Source: Schistosoma haematobium (taxonomy: Eukaryota; Platyhelminthes; Trematoda; Strigeidida; Schistosomatidae). Taken from it: DNA of 64,000 bases. The DNA lies in assembly GCF_000699445.3 (NCBI RefSeq), contig NC_067197.1, forward strand, positions 11,538,152 to 11,602,151. The letters are read 5' to 3'. Shown piece by piece: positions 1 to 13,400 of the stretch. The notes under the pieces were generated by a model. The model searched no databases. It had not been told where the DNA came from and saw only the letters and a program-made list of their open reading frames with translations. Positions within the stretch are counted from its first letter, which is position 1. Each line of letters begins with the position of its first letter. A program made the translations under genes and the position numbers.

Positions 1-189
1 TAATAATAATATCGTTGTGTGAATATAATATGCAATAAGTGGGGTGTTATCAAGGTGCTTACGATAAAAAAGGATCCATGTGAATTGGGAAAGGTGGATG
101 TGAAGATGAGAAAGAACATAATTAAAAAACGGGAAAATGGTGAGAGGCTTATAGTATTCAGCTTAGGTATCTGGTGATCCAGTCGTAGG

Positions 190-860
190 TCAAGATAAAC
201 TTAGAGGCTGGATATATCTTTTCTGGATATATAAGTTCGGTTTTCTGGAGTCGATCCAGATGGGTTTGCTTATGTAGAGTAGCCGTAGTCTAGCTTCCTG
301 AGGTCGATTCTTTAGAAATTGATAAAAATCAGAGAAAGCGTTATCTTTTTTAATATCGTGTTTATCATCTACCAAGTGAGAAAGAACAGTACGGTTAATC
401 GATTGAGTAACTCTTTTTTCCAACCATGCTGGTACATGTTCACGAACACGCAAGAATAGAGCCCTCTGGGCACGGCTTACATAACTAGTTTCACAGGAGC
501 AGTTGAATTGGTACACATACATGGAGGAGCCCATCGTCGATAACCTATCCTTGATTTGTTGTATAGGTACTGGTTAAGTTGAGAAAATTATATGTAACTT
601 GACAGCATGAAACGTCCTTTCGACAGATCTTTTGAGTCGACGTGATAAAATATCACCTGCTCTGTCCCCTTTAAAGTTCAGTTCCGCATACAGGGTTTTT
701 TAACTGATTAAGTTACAGTTTCTTCTCTTTTTTTGTTATCTTCTACTAGGACTATTCTGACGAAATTATCTGGATAGCTGTTATTTCGTAATATGTTCTT
801 TAATGTATCTATTTCGCTTTCTACACTATCTTTAGAATATTCTAGCTTGATTCAGAGAAT
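190..860 (-). mobile_element. Penelope-like element fragment (RT thumb plus GIY-YIG endonuclease)
   Basis: Degenerate Penelope-like retroelement read on the minus strand. From about 840 down to 730 the translation resembles the region after the reverse transcriptase (EIDTLKNILRNNSYPDNF). It continues near 690-600 with FKGDRAGDILSRRLKRSVERTF, and from 534 to 190 with a GIY-YIG-like nuclease part that has the cysteine pair CSC, a YVSRAQR stretch in place of YIGRTxR, and REHVPAWL. In-frame stops (a taa near 572 and others near 700) break it, and the catalytic GIY/YIG residues are altered. This is a dead 5'-truncated copy inside the last visible POLK intron. It differs in sequence from the Penelope copy at 61.8-63.5 kb, so it belongs to another family. 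Family assignment is by motif recognition only. Confidence 0.75.
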
Positions 861-1619
861 GGCTCGTACCCAAGTAACTAATGAATGAGTTAATCACTTT
901 TATTTATATTTCATGATTTATCTACTTCTCGGAAGTTTGAGAACAGGCGCATCATTGTGTAAGTTTTCATTCCAGTAACAATAACAAAAAGTAGAATTTT
1001 CTAACATACCATCATATTCCCTTATCGTAGCTTCATATATTATAAGTAAAAACAACTAAATTAATTACATAACTCATCTCACTCAGTTTCTTTCATTTCC
1101 ATTTTTTCTTCTTCATATACATCATTTTAATCACTATGCATCTTTATTTCAAAAATGAACGATACAACTTACATAAACTCCATATAAAACAGTTGACATT
1201 TACACTTTATCAAATAGTGTAATGATTAAAAGTACTCAAAGAGAATAATTAAATAATAAACAACAAAGTTAGATTCGATTAGGAAATATGATATCCTTAA
1301 TATAAATTATCATTGAAACATGACTAGTCACTGAACTGTTAAATGAGGAATATATTTAATTAAATTCAACAAATTATCTTACCGAATACCAATATCATGT
1401 GATGATGAATTCAAGTGATTAGACTGTGATATAGTAGTTGAACAATAATCTCTATCAGTCAAAGTCTCTTTGACTACTTCTAAAATAGTTGATCTATTTA
1501 AACACTCATCCAAATGATAATTGAACTATGAATAGAAACAATTTTAAAATAATTTGAATTGAAAACCGGCAAAATTAATATATAATGATAGATACACTAT
1601 ATTCATGTAGAAATATAAA
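861..1619. other. AT-rich POLK intron DNA, nothing recognised
   Basis: Very AT-rich sequence without an open frame, RNA gene or repeat that I can recognise. A further exon completing the POLK UBZ zinc finger could lie anywhere in 1-4286, but I found no segment encoding the expected His/Cys half. Confidence 0.5.
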
Positions 1620-1775
1620 ACTGAATGTTTCCGATTACTGCTTATACTGTTACTACCTCTACCACTACGGGTTTGAATCGACAACTGCATCTCTGTGCTA
1701 ATGTGGTATGGCAACTCGAACTGATGTACGTACGTACGAAGTTCTACGTTGTTACTGACTGACTGAGTGATAAAA
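1620..1775 (+). mobile_element. 3' end fragment of an RTE retrotransposon
   Basis: About 150 bp matching the 3' untranslated end of the RTE copy at 48.2-52.1 kb (compare 51930-52070) and the fragment ending near 26405. Shared landmarks are the cctctaccacta block, a gctaatgtggtatggcaac block and a terminal run of ctga units. Such short tandem tails are usual for RTE-clade elements. It is only the extreme 3' end, so this is a strongly 5'-truncated insertion. Confidence 0.7.
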
Positions 1776-2284
1776 CTAAGTGTAATTATCATTATACAAT
1801 TAAAAACTAATGAGAAACGATTTAGAATATCAATTAAATACTGAAGTATTTACAAATAAATTATTATTCTATTTCTTAGCGAAATTTATCGAATAATTGT
1901 GGTATTTGATTTTATTTTCTGTAAGAAACAAAGGTGAAATAGATTTCCGAGTGAAATGTTGGATGTTGTGATGGACGATGTCCAAAATCTAATACTGATA
2001 CACAGTATGCTACCTGTCAAACCCACTCCCAACTGACTACTTGAGCGAGAACACAAGAGTGAGAAAGTGTATTGGATTACCGAATGAAATGCACAAATAC
2101 TAATATATACATATATACACCATTCTATCCTTAGGGAATTGACCCATTGACCCCAATGAGGAGCACTTGACCTTTAGATCACTTCTCATTGTCATCGGTT
2201 GACTTTCTAATTAAATTACTTCTGACTGGCTCTTCAATAAGTTTATTTAATCACTAAAATTTTTATGAATATGATTTTACTTCC

Positions 2285-2460
2285 TAATGTTAAGCGTTCG
2301 CGCGGGAGATTGATAGGTCCTAGGTTCAAATATCGCGGGGCGGGATCGTGGATGCGCACTGTTGAGGAGTCCCATACTAGGACGAGACGGCCATCTAGTA
2401 CTTCCAGGTTTACCATGGTTATCTAGCTTCAACTGACTCATGAATTAAACTATAAAACTA
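2285..2460 (+). mobile_element. tRNA-derived SINE with hammerhead-like motif (Smα type)
   Basis: SINE copy with a tRNA-like head (ttaagcgttcgcgc, then the B-box-like ggttcaaat) followed by a hammerhead-like block at about 2356-2400. Relative to the hammerhead consensus the core is mutated: the first C of CTGANGA is T, and GAAA reads GAGA. Self-cleavage is therefore unlikely. The tail (tctagcttcaactgactcatgaatta) is shared with the copies at 6.9, 19.1, 24.7 and 60.0 kb. Confidence 0.8.
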
Positions 2461-3139
2461 CTGTGAAAATATTTATTCAAATTTAGGTGAAATTCTTTCA
2501 AATAATTATAAAAGTCCAGTAATCTGGGTTTACTCAGATTTATTAAAAGAACTAATGGTCATCTGTTTATATGACAAGGACATTTTCTTAAAATTGAGTG
2601 GAAATTCAGCAAAAATGTCACGCGGTACTACGATTTAAACGATAGCTACAAAAGAAAGATAAGGACAAATTTGACATCAGACCATGAATTGTAATTCATA
2701 AATTGTTGTGTCTTGTTCTTGGGGTTCAATATGGCCTAAGACGTTACGGATCTAAGAACGTGAAACGACTGGACTATTGTAATATGATTGATTCTCTTCG
2801 GAACTGACAACAGTCAATTACACTCAACACATCAAACCTCGACTGCTAACACAGGAAGATGAATTGTAGGTAACATGATATTTGTGTTAAAACAAACAAC
2901 TCAAACAAAATAGGTCCAATTTAGCGAATTGAAAAGATCATAACAACTAATCAAAGGACAAAGATCGTGAGAAAGAACTGAATTCGTAGGTGTGAAAGTG
3001 GTGATCGTTCCTGAAGAGATTTTAGTTTTTCTAATAAAATTTGACTATTCGTGCGACCACCTTAGCACGATTACTTAAACTAACTTTAATAATTCATAAT
3101 ATTATAAATAGCACTGCAAAAACAAACGATAAAGGAATG

Positions 3140-3812
3140 TGCATACAATATAAAGCATCCACTAAACCAGTCACAATTGACGGAGAAGATTTGGAAGATG
3201 TAAAAACCTTTACATATTTGGGCAGCATCATTGATGAACAAGGTGGATCTGATGCAGATGTGAAAGCGCGGATCGGTAAAGCAAGAGCAGCATATTTACA
3301 ACTGAAGAACATCTGGAACTCAAAGCAACTGTCAACCAACACCAAGGTCAGGATTTTCAATACAAATGTCAAGACAGTTCTACTGTATGGGGCAGAAACC
3401 CGGAGAACTACGAAAGCCATCATCCAGAAGATACAGGTGTTTATTAACAGTTGTCTACACAAAATACTTCAAATCCATTGGCCAGACACTATTAGCAACA
3501 ACCTACTGTGGGATAGAACAAACCAGATCCCAGAGGAGTAAGAAATCAGGAAGAAGCGCTGGAAGTGGATAGGACACACATTGAGGAAAGTACCTAAATG
3601 TGTCATAAGGCAAGCCCTCACATGGAATCCTGAAGGCCAAAGTAGGTGAGGAAGACCAAAGAACACATTACGCCGAGAAATGGAGATAGACATGAGAAGA
3701 ATGAACAACAATTTGATTGAACTAGAAAGGAAGGCCCAGGACAGAGTGGGTTGGAGAATGCTGGTCAGCGGCCTATGCTCCATTAGGAGTAACAGGCATA
3801 AGTAAGTAAGTA
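3140..3812 (+). mobile_element. 5'-truncated RTE retrotransposon, end of the RT open frame
   Basis: Encodes the C-terminal part of an RTE reverse transcriptase: [23 protein letters not shown] text, then a [19 protein letters not shown] block and a [16 protein letters not shown] block, broken by a stop at 3539-3541 with the reading frame continuing after it. The same region is present and less damaged at 58.7-59.3 kb and more diverged at 56.4-57.0 kb. It ends in a taagtaagtaagta tail, as expected for RTE. The catalytic (F/Y)ADD region is absent. Probably the schistosome SR2 group; that name is from recognition only. Confidence 0.85.
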
Positions 3813-4286
3813 TGTGAGATAAATGATAGTATTCACAAAAACCTAACCTTAAAATCAAACAAGTGATAAACATTTTTTTCTACTTCATCGTTTTGTTGCT
3901 TATGATGATTATAGTTAGATCACATTATTATTGTAATTGATTAACTAAGTTGAATATTTGCCAATATATTATAGTAAATTTCATAGACAGACTGGAATGT
4001 ACACTAAGTTGTTTAATGATCAATTTATGCAATAAACTCTAATGGATTATAAGAAGGAATAACACGACAGAAACTTGTTTATTCTAATATGTAAAAGCAA
4101 TTTAAAAGTTTTCTTTTATTGACACAGTTATTTAAATAATTTATCAAAATCATAATGTATGACCTTGATTTAAACAAATCTGTTAGAAGTAAAGGATATT
4201 TTGTTTCTTTGACAAAAACAACCAAACAAATAAACAAATTCTTTAAATATATTTGCTTAAATTAAAATAAACTTAAACTGACTAAC

Positions 4287-4484
4287 CTTATCTTCTGAAG
4301 AAAATTGAAAATCTTTATCACAGACAGGACATGTAAAAAAGTAACCAGTGCTGTTATTAGAAGATGAAGCTGATGCTAACAATGATAATGACGGTTCAAG
4401 CGATAAATTTAATGAGATGGATGAAGATGGTGAACTAACTTCATTATCTCTAGTTAATGAAGAAGATTTAGTCCATTGTGTAAT
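4287..4484 (-). CDS. POLK: POLK exon 11 (Ser-rich linker and first half of a UBZ finger)
   Basis: 198 bp, 66 codons. A Ser/Leu-rich linker followed by [18 protein letters not shown], the C-x2-C half of the ubiquitin-binding zinc finger that recruits pol kappa to ubiquitinated PCNA. The second half must be encoded by a later exon. Donor gttagtca. Confidence 0.85.
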
Positions 4485-7400
4485 CTGAATAATTTGAGCG
4501 ATAAGAAATTTGAAAGTATCTATGATAGTTAATGAACAACACTGAATGGTTTATTGATCATTTAGGAAAAAAAAAGTCAAAAGAGATGAACAAGATGGTC
4601 ATATCTCTTTGAAACTGGCTACTTTGATATGTTCAAAGATTAAAATACGTTTGATTGAACTATGTGTTAAATTTTATATAAAGAATCCGTCATATTACTA
4701 ATGAGATGGTACATTGTAGTTTCATTTGTATAATTGTATGAATTTTGAATAGAAATCATAAAATACTTCTAATTAATCGTCTTATATCCCAAAGTTCTAA
4801 GTGGAAGCCCAGGAGAAGGAAGCTTCGCAAAGTATTACGTATATACATTGCAATAGAGTAAGTGATGAGTCATAAGTACTGTAGTAGATGAAACAGGATG
4901 AAGTTAAAAATGGGAAGATAAACCAACAATTGGCAGATTTATAAACTGAATTATAACCCAAGTGCACCACTTACATATTTTATACTGAAATGAGTAAAAT
5001 CTGGTTTGTATAACTGAATAAACAATGTGAAAACATTACCTCAATCAGTGAGCAATATGAAAACCAATCATGAATCTATTTTTCAGCAACAATTTTGAAA
5101 TGCGATACCTCACCAGATAATCTGCATCTACCAACACATCTCAATCTAAAACATAAATTCATGGATTGATGCTGTCTTGGTTTGGCCATAGCTAAACACA
5201 CCTACACCAGCAAGTAACCTACGTCAAGGTAGGCAGTGGTTAAACTAAACGTAAAATAAGTTCTACTCATCTCAGTCTATGAAGGTTTACAATCTCATTA
5301 ACCAACACTATGCTTAACCTAAACACTGTTCACGAAACGTAAGAAATACTTAGAACAAATATCGGATTAAGAGCCTGAAGTTTATACGCATTTTCTATGT
5401 TTAAGTTCATGTTTCACAGTCATAAGGTAATAATAGAATGGACTCCTGAGTACCATACTCGCTCTCTTTCTGGTAGAAAGACACTTCACCTGTAATGCAA
5501 GCTGGTAAACAGACGGTAATGAATAAAACGAAAATTATTAATACTATTAATATTGGTTCGATTTCAAATAGGAGTTGACCATTTAATAAATGTCACCACT
5601 TTAAAGAAAATGTAATAATCAGCCCAGTCCAACTTTTGTGAAACATATTTTTAATGCTTACTTAGTAGTTCATACAATGTTTGATACATGAAGTAATTAC
5701 TATGAAAGATTATCACACTATTACTCAATAAACAGGTTATAACACAAGTTGTGTTTTATTCTGAAGATTTTCATTAATAAACTTACCAATGAAGAAGAAT
5801 TACAACCGACCATTTTCTTTCTATCATTTTTTTGACTAGACTTTGTTAACTTTTTCAGTCTATTTTTTGTTGATTCAACTGATTTAGGTGAAGATATCAT
5901 GTTATGCGATTTAATAGATGTTTCAGTGTGTAACAGAATTTTAGAGATTGTACTGGGATTTTTTTCAGGACTAGTATTATTGCTTGTTATTGCAAACATA
6001 AAAGCTTCCTCAACACTACGTTGACGAATTTGTGGACACATTTCCACTGGTAATAAGTTGGACATGCGTAAGCCTAGAAAAATGGTAACAAAGGGAGTAC
6101 AAATTAATGAGTTTTTTTCTTATTTTCAACATTTTTTTATTACCAAATCGACACAAAAATACGTCTCTCCATCGATTTATTTTAACCGTTCTTGTTTACT
6201 AACTTTCAAAAACTACGGAAGCATTAACTGTTCATCTGATCATCAAGTTAGAGAAAGCAAATAGTCTGTACATACCTATACGGCTCAAACGACGATCAAT
6301 GATTTTATTGACTGATGCCATGTTTTAGTATAGCCGCTTCTAGCTTCATTTCAAATTACTCCTATACAAGTAAACATCGTCCAAAAATGGTCCGCATTTC
6401 CGTCCTTGATGGAGCTATGAGTATGCATTGGTGAAGTTCCAAATAATAGAACGAAATATGTATGGGTTTCAATAGTATCCTAATTGATATAAACCTCACA
6501 TAAAGAACCTTCAATAAACTAAACTAATCCCTCACAATCAGAACATTTATGTTTTGCCGTTTTCCACTTTTTAAGCTTATTATTTCTGTGATCTCATTTA
6601 TTTATTATTATTTCGAAATATCCCATACATGTAAGAGCTGATTCCAAGTTTGAAAAAACTATATTTTATCAAATTTGAAACTACAACTCCCTTCTTTCTC
6701 TAAATCTGTGAAATTAAGCATAGAATCCACGCCGTGTTCAGTATTTGTCATACACAATACTTCACTATAAATAGGATTTTTTCTAATAACAATGTTTGTT
6801 AGTTTATTTGAGTAATCGACTGTTAATTTCTAGTATGATATTTGCAGATAAAAGTATCATTTCTTTATCTATTGATCTGAAGATCAATATTTTGATGGAA
6901 ATTTCTTGATAAAATTGGAAGTTTAGAGGTTAAGCGTTCGCGCACAAGATCGAAGGTCTTGAGTTCGAATTCCGCATGCAGGATCGTGGATGTGCACTGC
7001 TGAGGTGTCCCATACTGGAACGAAACGGGTGTCCAGTGATTCCAGGCTTTCAATGGTGGCCTAACATCGATCGGTTCATGAACTAAATTAAAATATTTGT
7101 CATATTGAAATGTTGCACGTACATTATTTTTCTTTCAGTGATGCGATAACTAGTTTGAATATTTTAAAATAGCTTGTTTTGTGCGCCATGAAACTATGGA
7201 TGTTTTAATCTATGATAACTTCACTAAATTAATCTACGCTTAATGGACTTTGATCTTAGAGTTTAAGCAATTGGGGAAAATGGGATCAGTAAATTATCCA
7301 TTCAATTACTAAATTACATGTTCGAACTCGGTTTAACCTACTTCATTCACATGGTGTTAGCAGCTCTCATCAGTATGTGTGTGGTACGAAACATTCAAGT

Positions 7401-10400
7401 GTACCTGACCGAAATGCAGCAAAGGAAAACAAGCACTACAGAAACCTATGAAATCCAAACACATTTCCCTAGTCATTTATTGTGGAAATAAGGTTAAAAA
7501 AAATAAATTCAGGTCAATTTTATGAAAAAAAGAACCGTAAACTTCTTACCCATAAGACGTAAAGTAAGTGGTTTATTCAAAGCTGTATTCGATTTAAACG
7601 CTACCATTTCTTCACGCAATAATTCACGACCGAATGAATTGATAATCTCTGTATGATTAGTGTAATCTGGTAGGAGTTGTGATCTTGTTCGAATTTCAAA
7701 TGTATCTAATTTCATTTTAAGTGTGATTAACTGACCCTTAAATAAACGAAAAAAAACAATTTTTCATGAGTACAATATATATGTATCTATCAAAGACATA
7801 ATATTTATAAATATCGATTTTTATGTGCGGAAAAAATAAAATGGGTGAATATTCTTTAAATAAAGGCTGATACTAATAATATGTCATAGTAACATAACTT
7901 AAACTGAGGCCAAATGAAGGGGTATCGCTAAATCAATCAAACACTATGTAAGAGTGTCATAAATACCGAAGGTTTTATTGCACATTATGATTGTGTTATC
8001 AACACATCTATACAAAAAGATTTTATTACTGGTCATTTTAAGAATGTTAATAACAACGCTATCTCGGAGTTCAAATTCTATAATTCGAACTAAAATACTT
8101 AAAATCAACAGTGTTCAAATGCACTTATCAGTTTATCAAAGTAAGACTGATTTATCTAAAAAACATTCAATAACTAAAACTTAATAGAGAGAATAAAAAC
8201 ATTTTAATAACTTGTCCAGATAAATGAACAGGATTATTAGTACTTGATTAGTAAAACTATATAGATAAAATAAAGGATACATTAAAGGATGTTAGTACTT
8301 TTCCATAGTCTAATAAAGTAATAGAGAAAAAATACTTAATAGATTAAAAAGTAATTTGCAATAAAATCTGAGTAATTAAAAAAAAAGTCTAAAATTATCA
8401 CCTTCTAGAATATCTAGACTATACAACTTATCTAAAGTATATAAGAATAGATTAGCTAATCATCCTATTCGAGATGTGTCTGGATCACCGTACTACTCGA
8501 TTGAAAAGTGGATAACTCACAAAAGTGAGTCAATTCTTAGACAAGTTTGTAAGTAATGTAGACGTTTTCAATAAGATGATAGTCGGTTATTTACGAATGT
8601 ACCGTTAATAAGAGATAATAGGTTTCAATTGGAACTATATCGATACTAATGGGATATCATCATTAGGCATCCCCTGATAGAGGATGATCAATGTTTACTT
8701 AAAACAGTTCAGCTGCAATGATGAGCAATATCTCTAGACAGACTGTATAGCGTTAGGTTCCTTAATGAGTCCACCACGAGTCCGTTTCATCCTTGACAGC
8801 ATTGCTATTAGCAGTTTAAAAATTCATTGTTCTGGATTTACCAACAACTCTACTTAGAAATTAAATTTCTATTCACTGTTCCAATCATCTTACAACATGG
8901 TTTGAACAAACTCGAATTATGTATGCTTTCCTTTTGTTACTATTCTGTGATCTTTTTATTGCTTTATTCTAACACTGTCATAGTGAGTGAGTTATCAACT
9001 TCATCATTTCCTAAGAATATCTAACATACATTTAAACTATCATTTAGTCAATCAAGAGAAAAATTGATCGATTTTTCCCCTACATTATACTTGCTGTCAA
9101 AAATGGTTGCTATTGAAAGATGGAAGTTAAATAGTAGCATCTCCAACTAAAAACTCAATAATATCTATCTATTACGACTTATCGTCAAATATACGTTGCG
9201 AGACCATCTCTTTTGTTAGCAACAAACAGAATGATCTAACTAATATGTTCAAAATCTTCGTTAGTTTTGCTTTAGAAAATGTATAAAAGAAATTTGTTAG
9301 AATAAAGAATTCTAATTAAACTTATTGAAGTGAATCAATTCATCAATGAAAAAATTCAGAACTTTGAACGGAAGTAATTTAAATTATTATGAAAGTTACA
9401 ATTATCAAAACTACTTCGTTTCCATCATAATTTGAACGACATACTTAAAGATAATTTATAGTTAATTGCATCAAATTATTTTACTAATTTGTTAGTTTGT
9501 ACCAAATTTACAATCAAAGATTTATTTATATATATTTATTTGAACACATAAACGTTGGCATAAGGGGGCACCATATGCAGCACAAAATAACAATGAGATT
9601 GTGAAGAGATAGAGAATATAAAGTGTGTATGATAAAAAAGAATAGTAATGAACATGAATTAGTGTATGAGAGTGGAATAAAAACGATAATAATAACACAT
9701 AACACCATATCTATTGAATATGTTAGCGATTGTTTGAACTCAGTGCTCAGTACTCCCTCGATTCTACGGCAGACCCAAAATACACAAACCAAACATTCCA
9801 CTAGCTTTGATTGAACTTAGTGTCTCAATAGATAATGTCTTGGTGTTTAAAGCGAAATACACTGAGTTTAAATACCTATATTAACATCAACATTAAACTA
9901 TAAGTGTATCCAGATGATGAGTCCCAGGCAGGACAAGCACAGGTGTCCTGGATACGACTGCTAGACATAGTATATCTGTTCTATAAAACAAATATATTTT
10001 ATATTTTTTTAGTCCTAAGACATTTTTTTCATACAAAGAAAAAAGGTTTACATTGACACTTTCCAACACTGGATTCAGATTTAACGATCTAAACACGTAG
10101 TGATTGCTGAAACATATAAAGGCACTAAACGTGACATTATAGGAAGCCACGAATGAACACATTTTTGAGGACTCTCAAGTTTTAACGGGACGGTTATTCG
10201 ATATTCTACAATTCTATATAAATTTCGAAATCATGCCGATCCATTTCGAAATTTATCAACTAATTACAAAAATCGTTTAAAATTAATTTCATCCAAGCAT
10301 ATTTTTATTACGTAAAATATCTATACAATTAACTGAACAATAGATGACTACCTGTAATCATGTCACTATTAAGATTCTCATCTGTACATTTCATTAATAT

Positions 10401-13400
10401 TTAAATAAACAAACATTAAATTATTATGCAGAGACATACAAATAAGAAATCTTATATCATATCTATCCTATTTGGGACTCGTAGGCTAGATGTGCCTGAA
10501 TACCGGAGTAGATGTAAACTCCATGACTCGAACCCAGCACTGGTCATTTCAAACGTCATGGAGTTATTCACTTAGCTACTGAGTTCAGATAGCTACTACC
10601 TTGTGCAATGCGATGAAGTTTAATTTATTTATATTGGTTGTTTGAATCTTCCCATTGATGTTTAGCACTGAAAATGATAAGTCACTTTTTCGCCTATGTG
10701 CATACTGTGTGGATTGTCTTGATATTGCCATCAAGTTACAATCATTATAAGCAGAGATGAATGGTCTATCGTAGCCCTAAACATCGTCAAGAGGATTAAA
10801 ACAACGAATACAAATGAACTATCTCTTCTATGTTTCTTTTTAACCATAATTTTAATTTGAACTAATTGGATTTGACTCTAGTTCCTACAAATCATAAATT
10901 TCGATTCATTTACTTAAATACACAATTGCTTATTTCTAAATCCGACGGTCGTTTACTACTACTAGTAATAGTAGTATCCTTACTGATGCATCAGAATCTT
11001 TAATTTTATTAAGAAATCAAACTGTTCTATGTCATATCTATCTTGCTAACCTCATTTGATTGTTAACAATCACTAAACCAATACATTTTCATCTAAATTT
11101 TCTACAAAAGTATTTTGATATGTGTATTTAAAAATTTCAATATTAACCCGAGTTGTAAGCAACTAGAGATAAAGTTGTTTCTATTTTAATTTACCTGTTA
11201 ACCAAAGAAATTGAATCTATCACAAATAATTACAATTAGTTTACAAATAGAATATTAAATTTTCTTCGATTATAAATACAATAATTTGTAAATCTTAACT
11301 AGTTAGAGACAAATAAAGAGTGTGTAATGTGCATTTCAATACTCAAAACAGTTAAATGTTTCAACTCAGATAGTTTAACAGATTAATTTACATAATGATG
11401 AGGAAAATTTGCAGCTCATATGAATACTTTGGATTGTTCTCTGAGCTATATAGCTAAAGATTTCATTATCACTTCATAATATCATCAATGCTTACCGTAT
11501 GCAAAAGTGAGTATTTTAGTTATTCTACAAGTATTATATCAGTTCATTCTGACAATTTTGTTAGTAATTGCCAGCCTTCATAGTTTTTGTTGCCTTTATT
11601 TATTTTACAGGTAGATAAAATGTATTTTTCCTTTGACCTCTTACGTTGTGATTGACCGACCCTTCTGATATTTTTTTAAACCCATAATATACACGTCTTT
11701 GGTAAAATACCACTACTCGCTTTTTCAAAAAGTATACGAGGACAAAAAGCCTGATTACCGTGAATGTTCAGTTTCAATGTAATAGTGAATATCTTCAAGA
11801 TAGGTTTAAGACTTTTTATAAGAGCACTTAAGAATATCAAACGGTTGACAAAGAGAATCAGATTTAAAAAATCGGAAACAGGAACGATTTCAGTAAAATC
11901 TACAAAGCTATAAGGTAAGTAGTTCAGAAATTCAACCAAGCCAATATATATATATATATATTTTTATGCAACACTTGATTAGTGAAAAGTCTAGGGTTAG
12001 AATAAGAATAAATTCTGAAAAGAGTAACCAGACAAAGAAAATATCAATTTATGAAGCCAAAGACCTGTGAAGGAGACCATGTTTTCTACAGAGCGTTTGT
12101 TGAAGGTCAACAGATGAGCGATTGCAGATAGTTAGTTAAAATGGCTCAAAGCATTTCACAATTGTGTAATTATTGAGCTGTCAGTATATGTTCAATATAT
12201 AAGTTAAAAAGGATAACATCTAATTCCTTAATTAATACTTAGTTCAAAATCTCTCTCTTCTTGTCTAATTATTTTGTATGATGTGTAAATCAATCACAGT
12301 AAACTGATCCGAGTAATCCAAAAGGAGTCACATTGTTCAGTCTCAAAATCTATAAACTGTTAACTACATTAAAATAATTGTAAGCGTCAATTTTAGGTGA
12401 ATAATACCCTGAAACAACATCCAACAAATAGTTTCCGAATATAGAAGAAGACAGGATATAATTCCGACCGACTAATCATACATGATTAAAATCCTGTGAT
12501 ACTGCATTATCACTTCCCTTTCCTATCTATATATTTGATTCGTCCTTTTACCTTAATAATTCATCAATTTCACATTTTATTCTTACCTCTCCAACTGTAT
12601 ATTTGAGACTTGTTTATGAATGAATGCTTTACCTCTTCATGAAGGTCTAAGTCAAGGAAATGAGATTTAAACCATTTGATAACGTATATCATCTAGGTAT
12701 ACTGTTAATATCTTGCTTTAATTGCTTGTCTTAATTACTGATTAGCGCTCGTTAGGCTATTTTGAACCATTGTTATATATTGAGTAAGGTTTCTTGAAAG
12801 TCCCATAAATAGTCGTCATTGTTATAATATCTGTGAGTAATTATTTTACCGCGTCTTTGCACCTCTTTGCAATATATAAGCTGGATTAACAAGTTTCATT
12901 TGAAACACACGTCAACTTGAGCACTGAGGCTTTTACGCGTCACCTCCACTTAGCCTTGACAACGTCAAAAGTATTATAAAATGACATACTGTATTAATTT
13001 CATATAATTTAGGATTTCATGCAGTAACCGAGACATATTAAGATAATTATATCACCCTGAAATGTAGTCTTCATAATATGATTTTGATGAATGTATACGC
13101 AATTAATCTGTCTCACAAAATGTCTAATTTCGTTTGAAGGAGGTAACCAAAAAAGGCGATTCCATAAGTACACATTACGTTCCCGATTATAAACAAATAT
13201 AAAAAAGATAATTGAATCTACATTTATATGAAGAGGAAAAAATCTATCAATATTATCTTTGTTATGGTTGCTGAGGTATAATGTGCCAATCATTATCATG
13301 TTAAGTCTAATGATGAACATTTCCTATTGGCCGTTATTTATTTCACTCGTTAAATATTGTACAGATGTTGTTTTCTATTTTTATGGTACGATGTGGTCTG

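Noticed and set aside
3094..3462. Minus-strand open frame with apparent membrane segments, also at 58338-58988
   Set aside because: These are antisense shadows of the RTE reverse transcriptase C-terminus.
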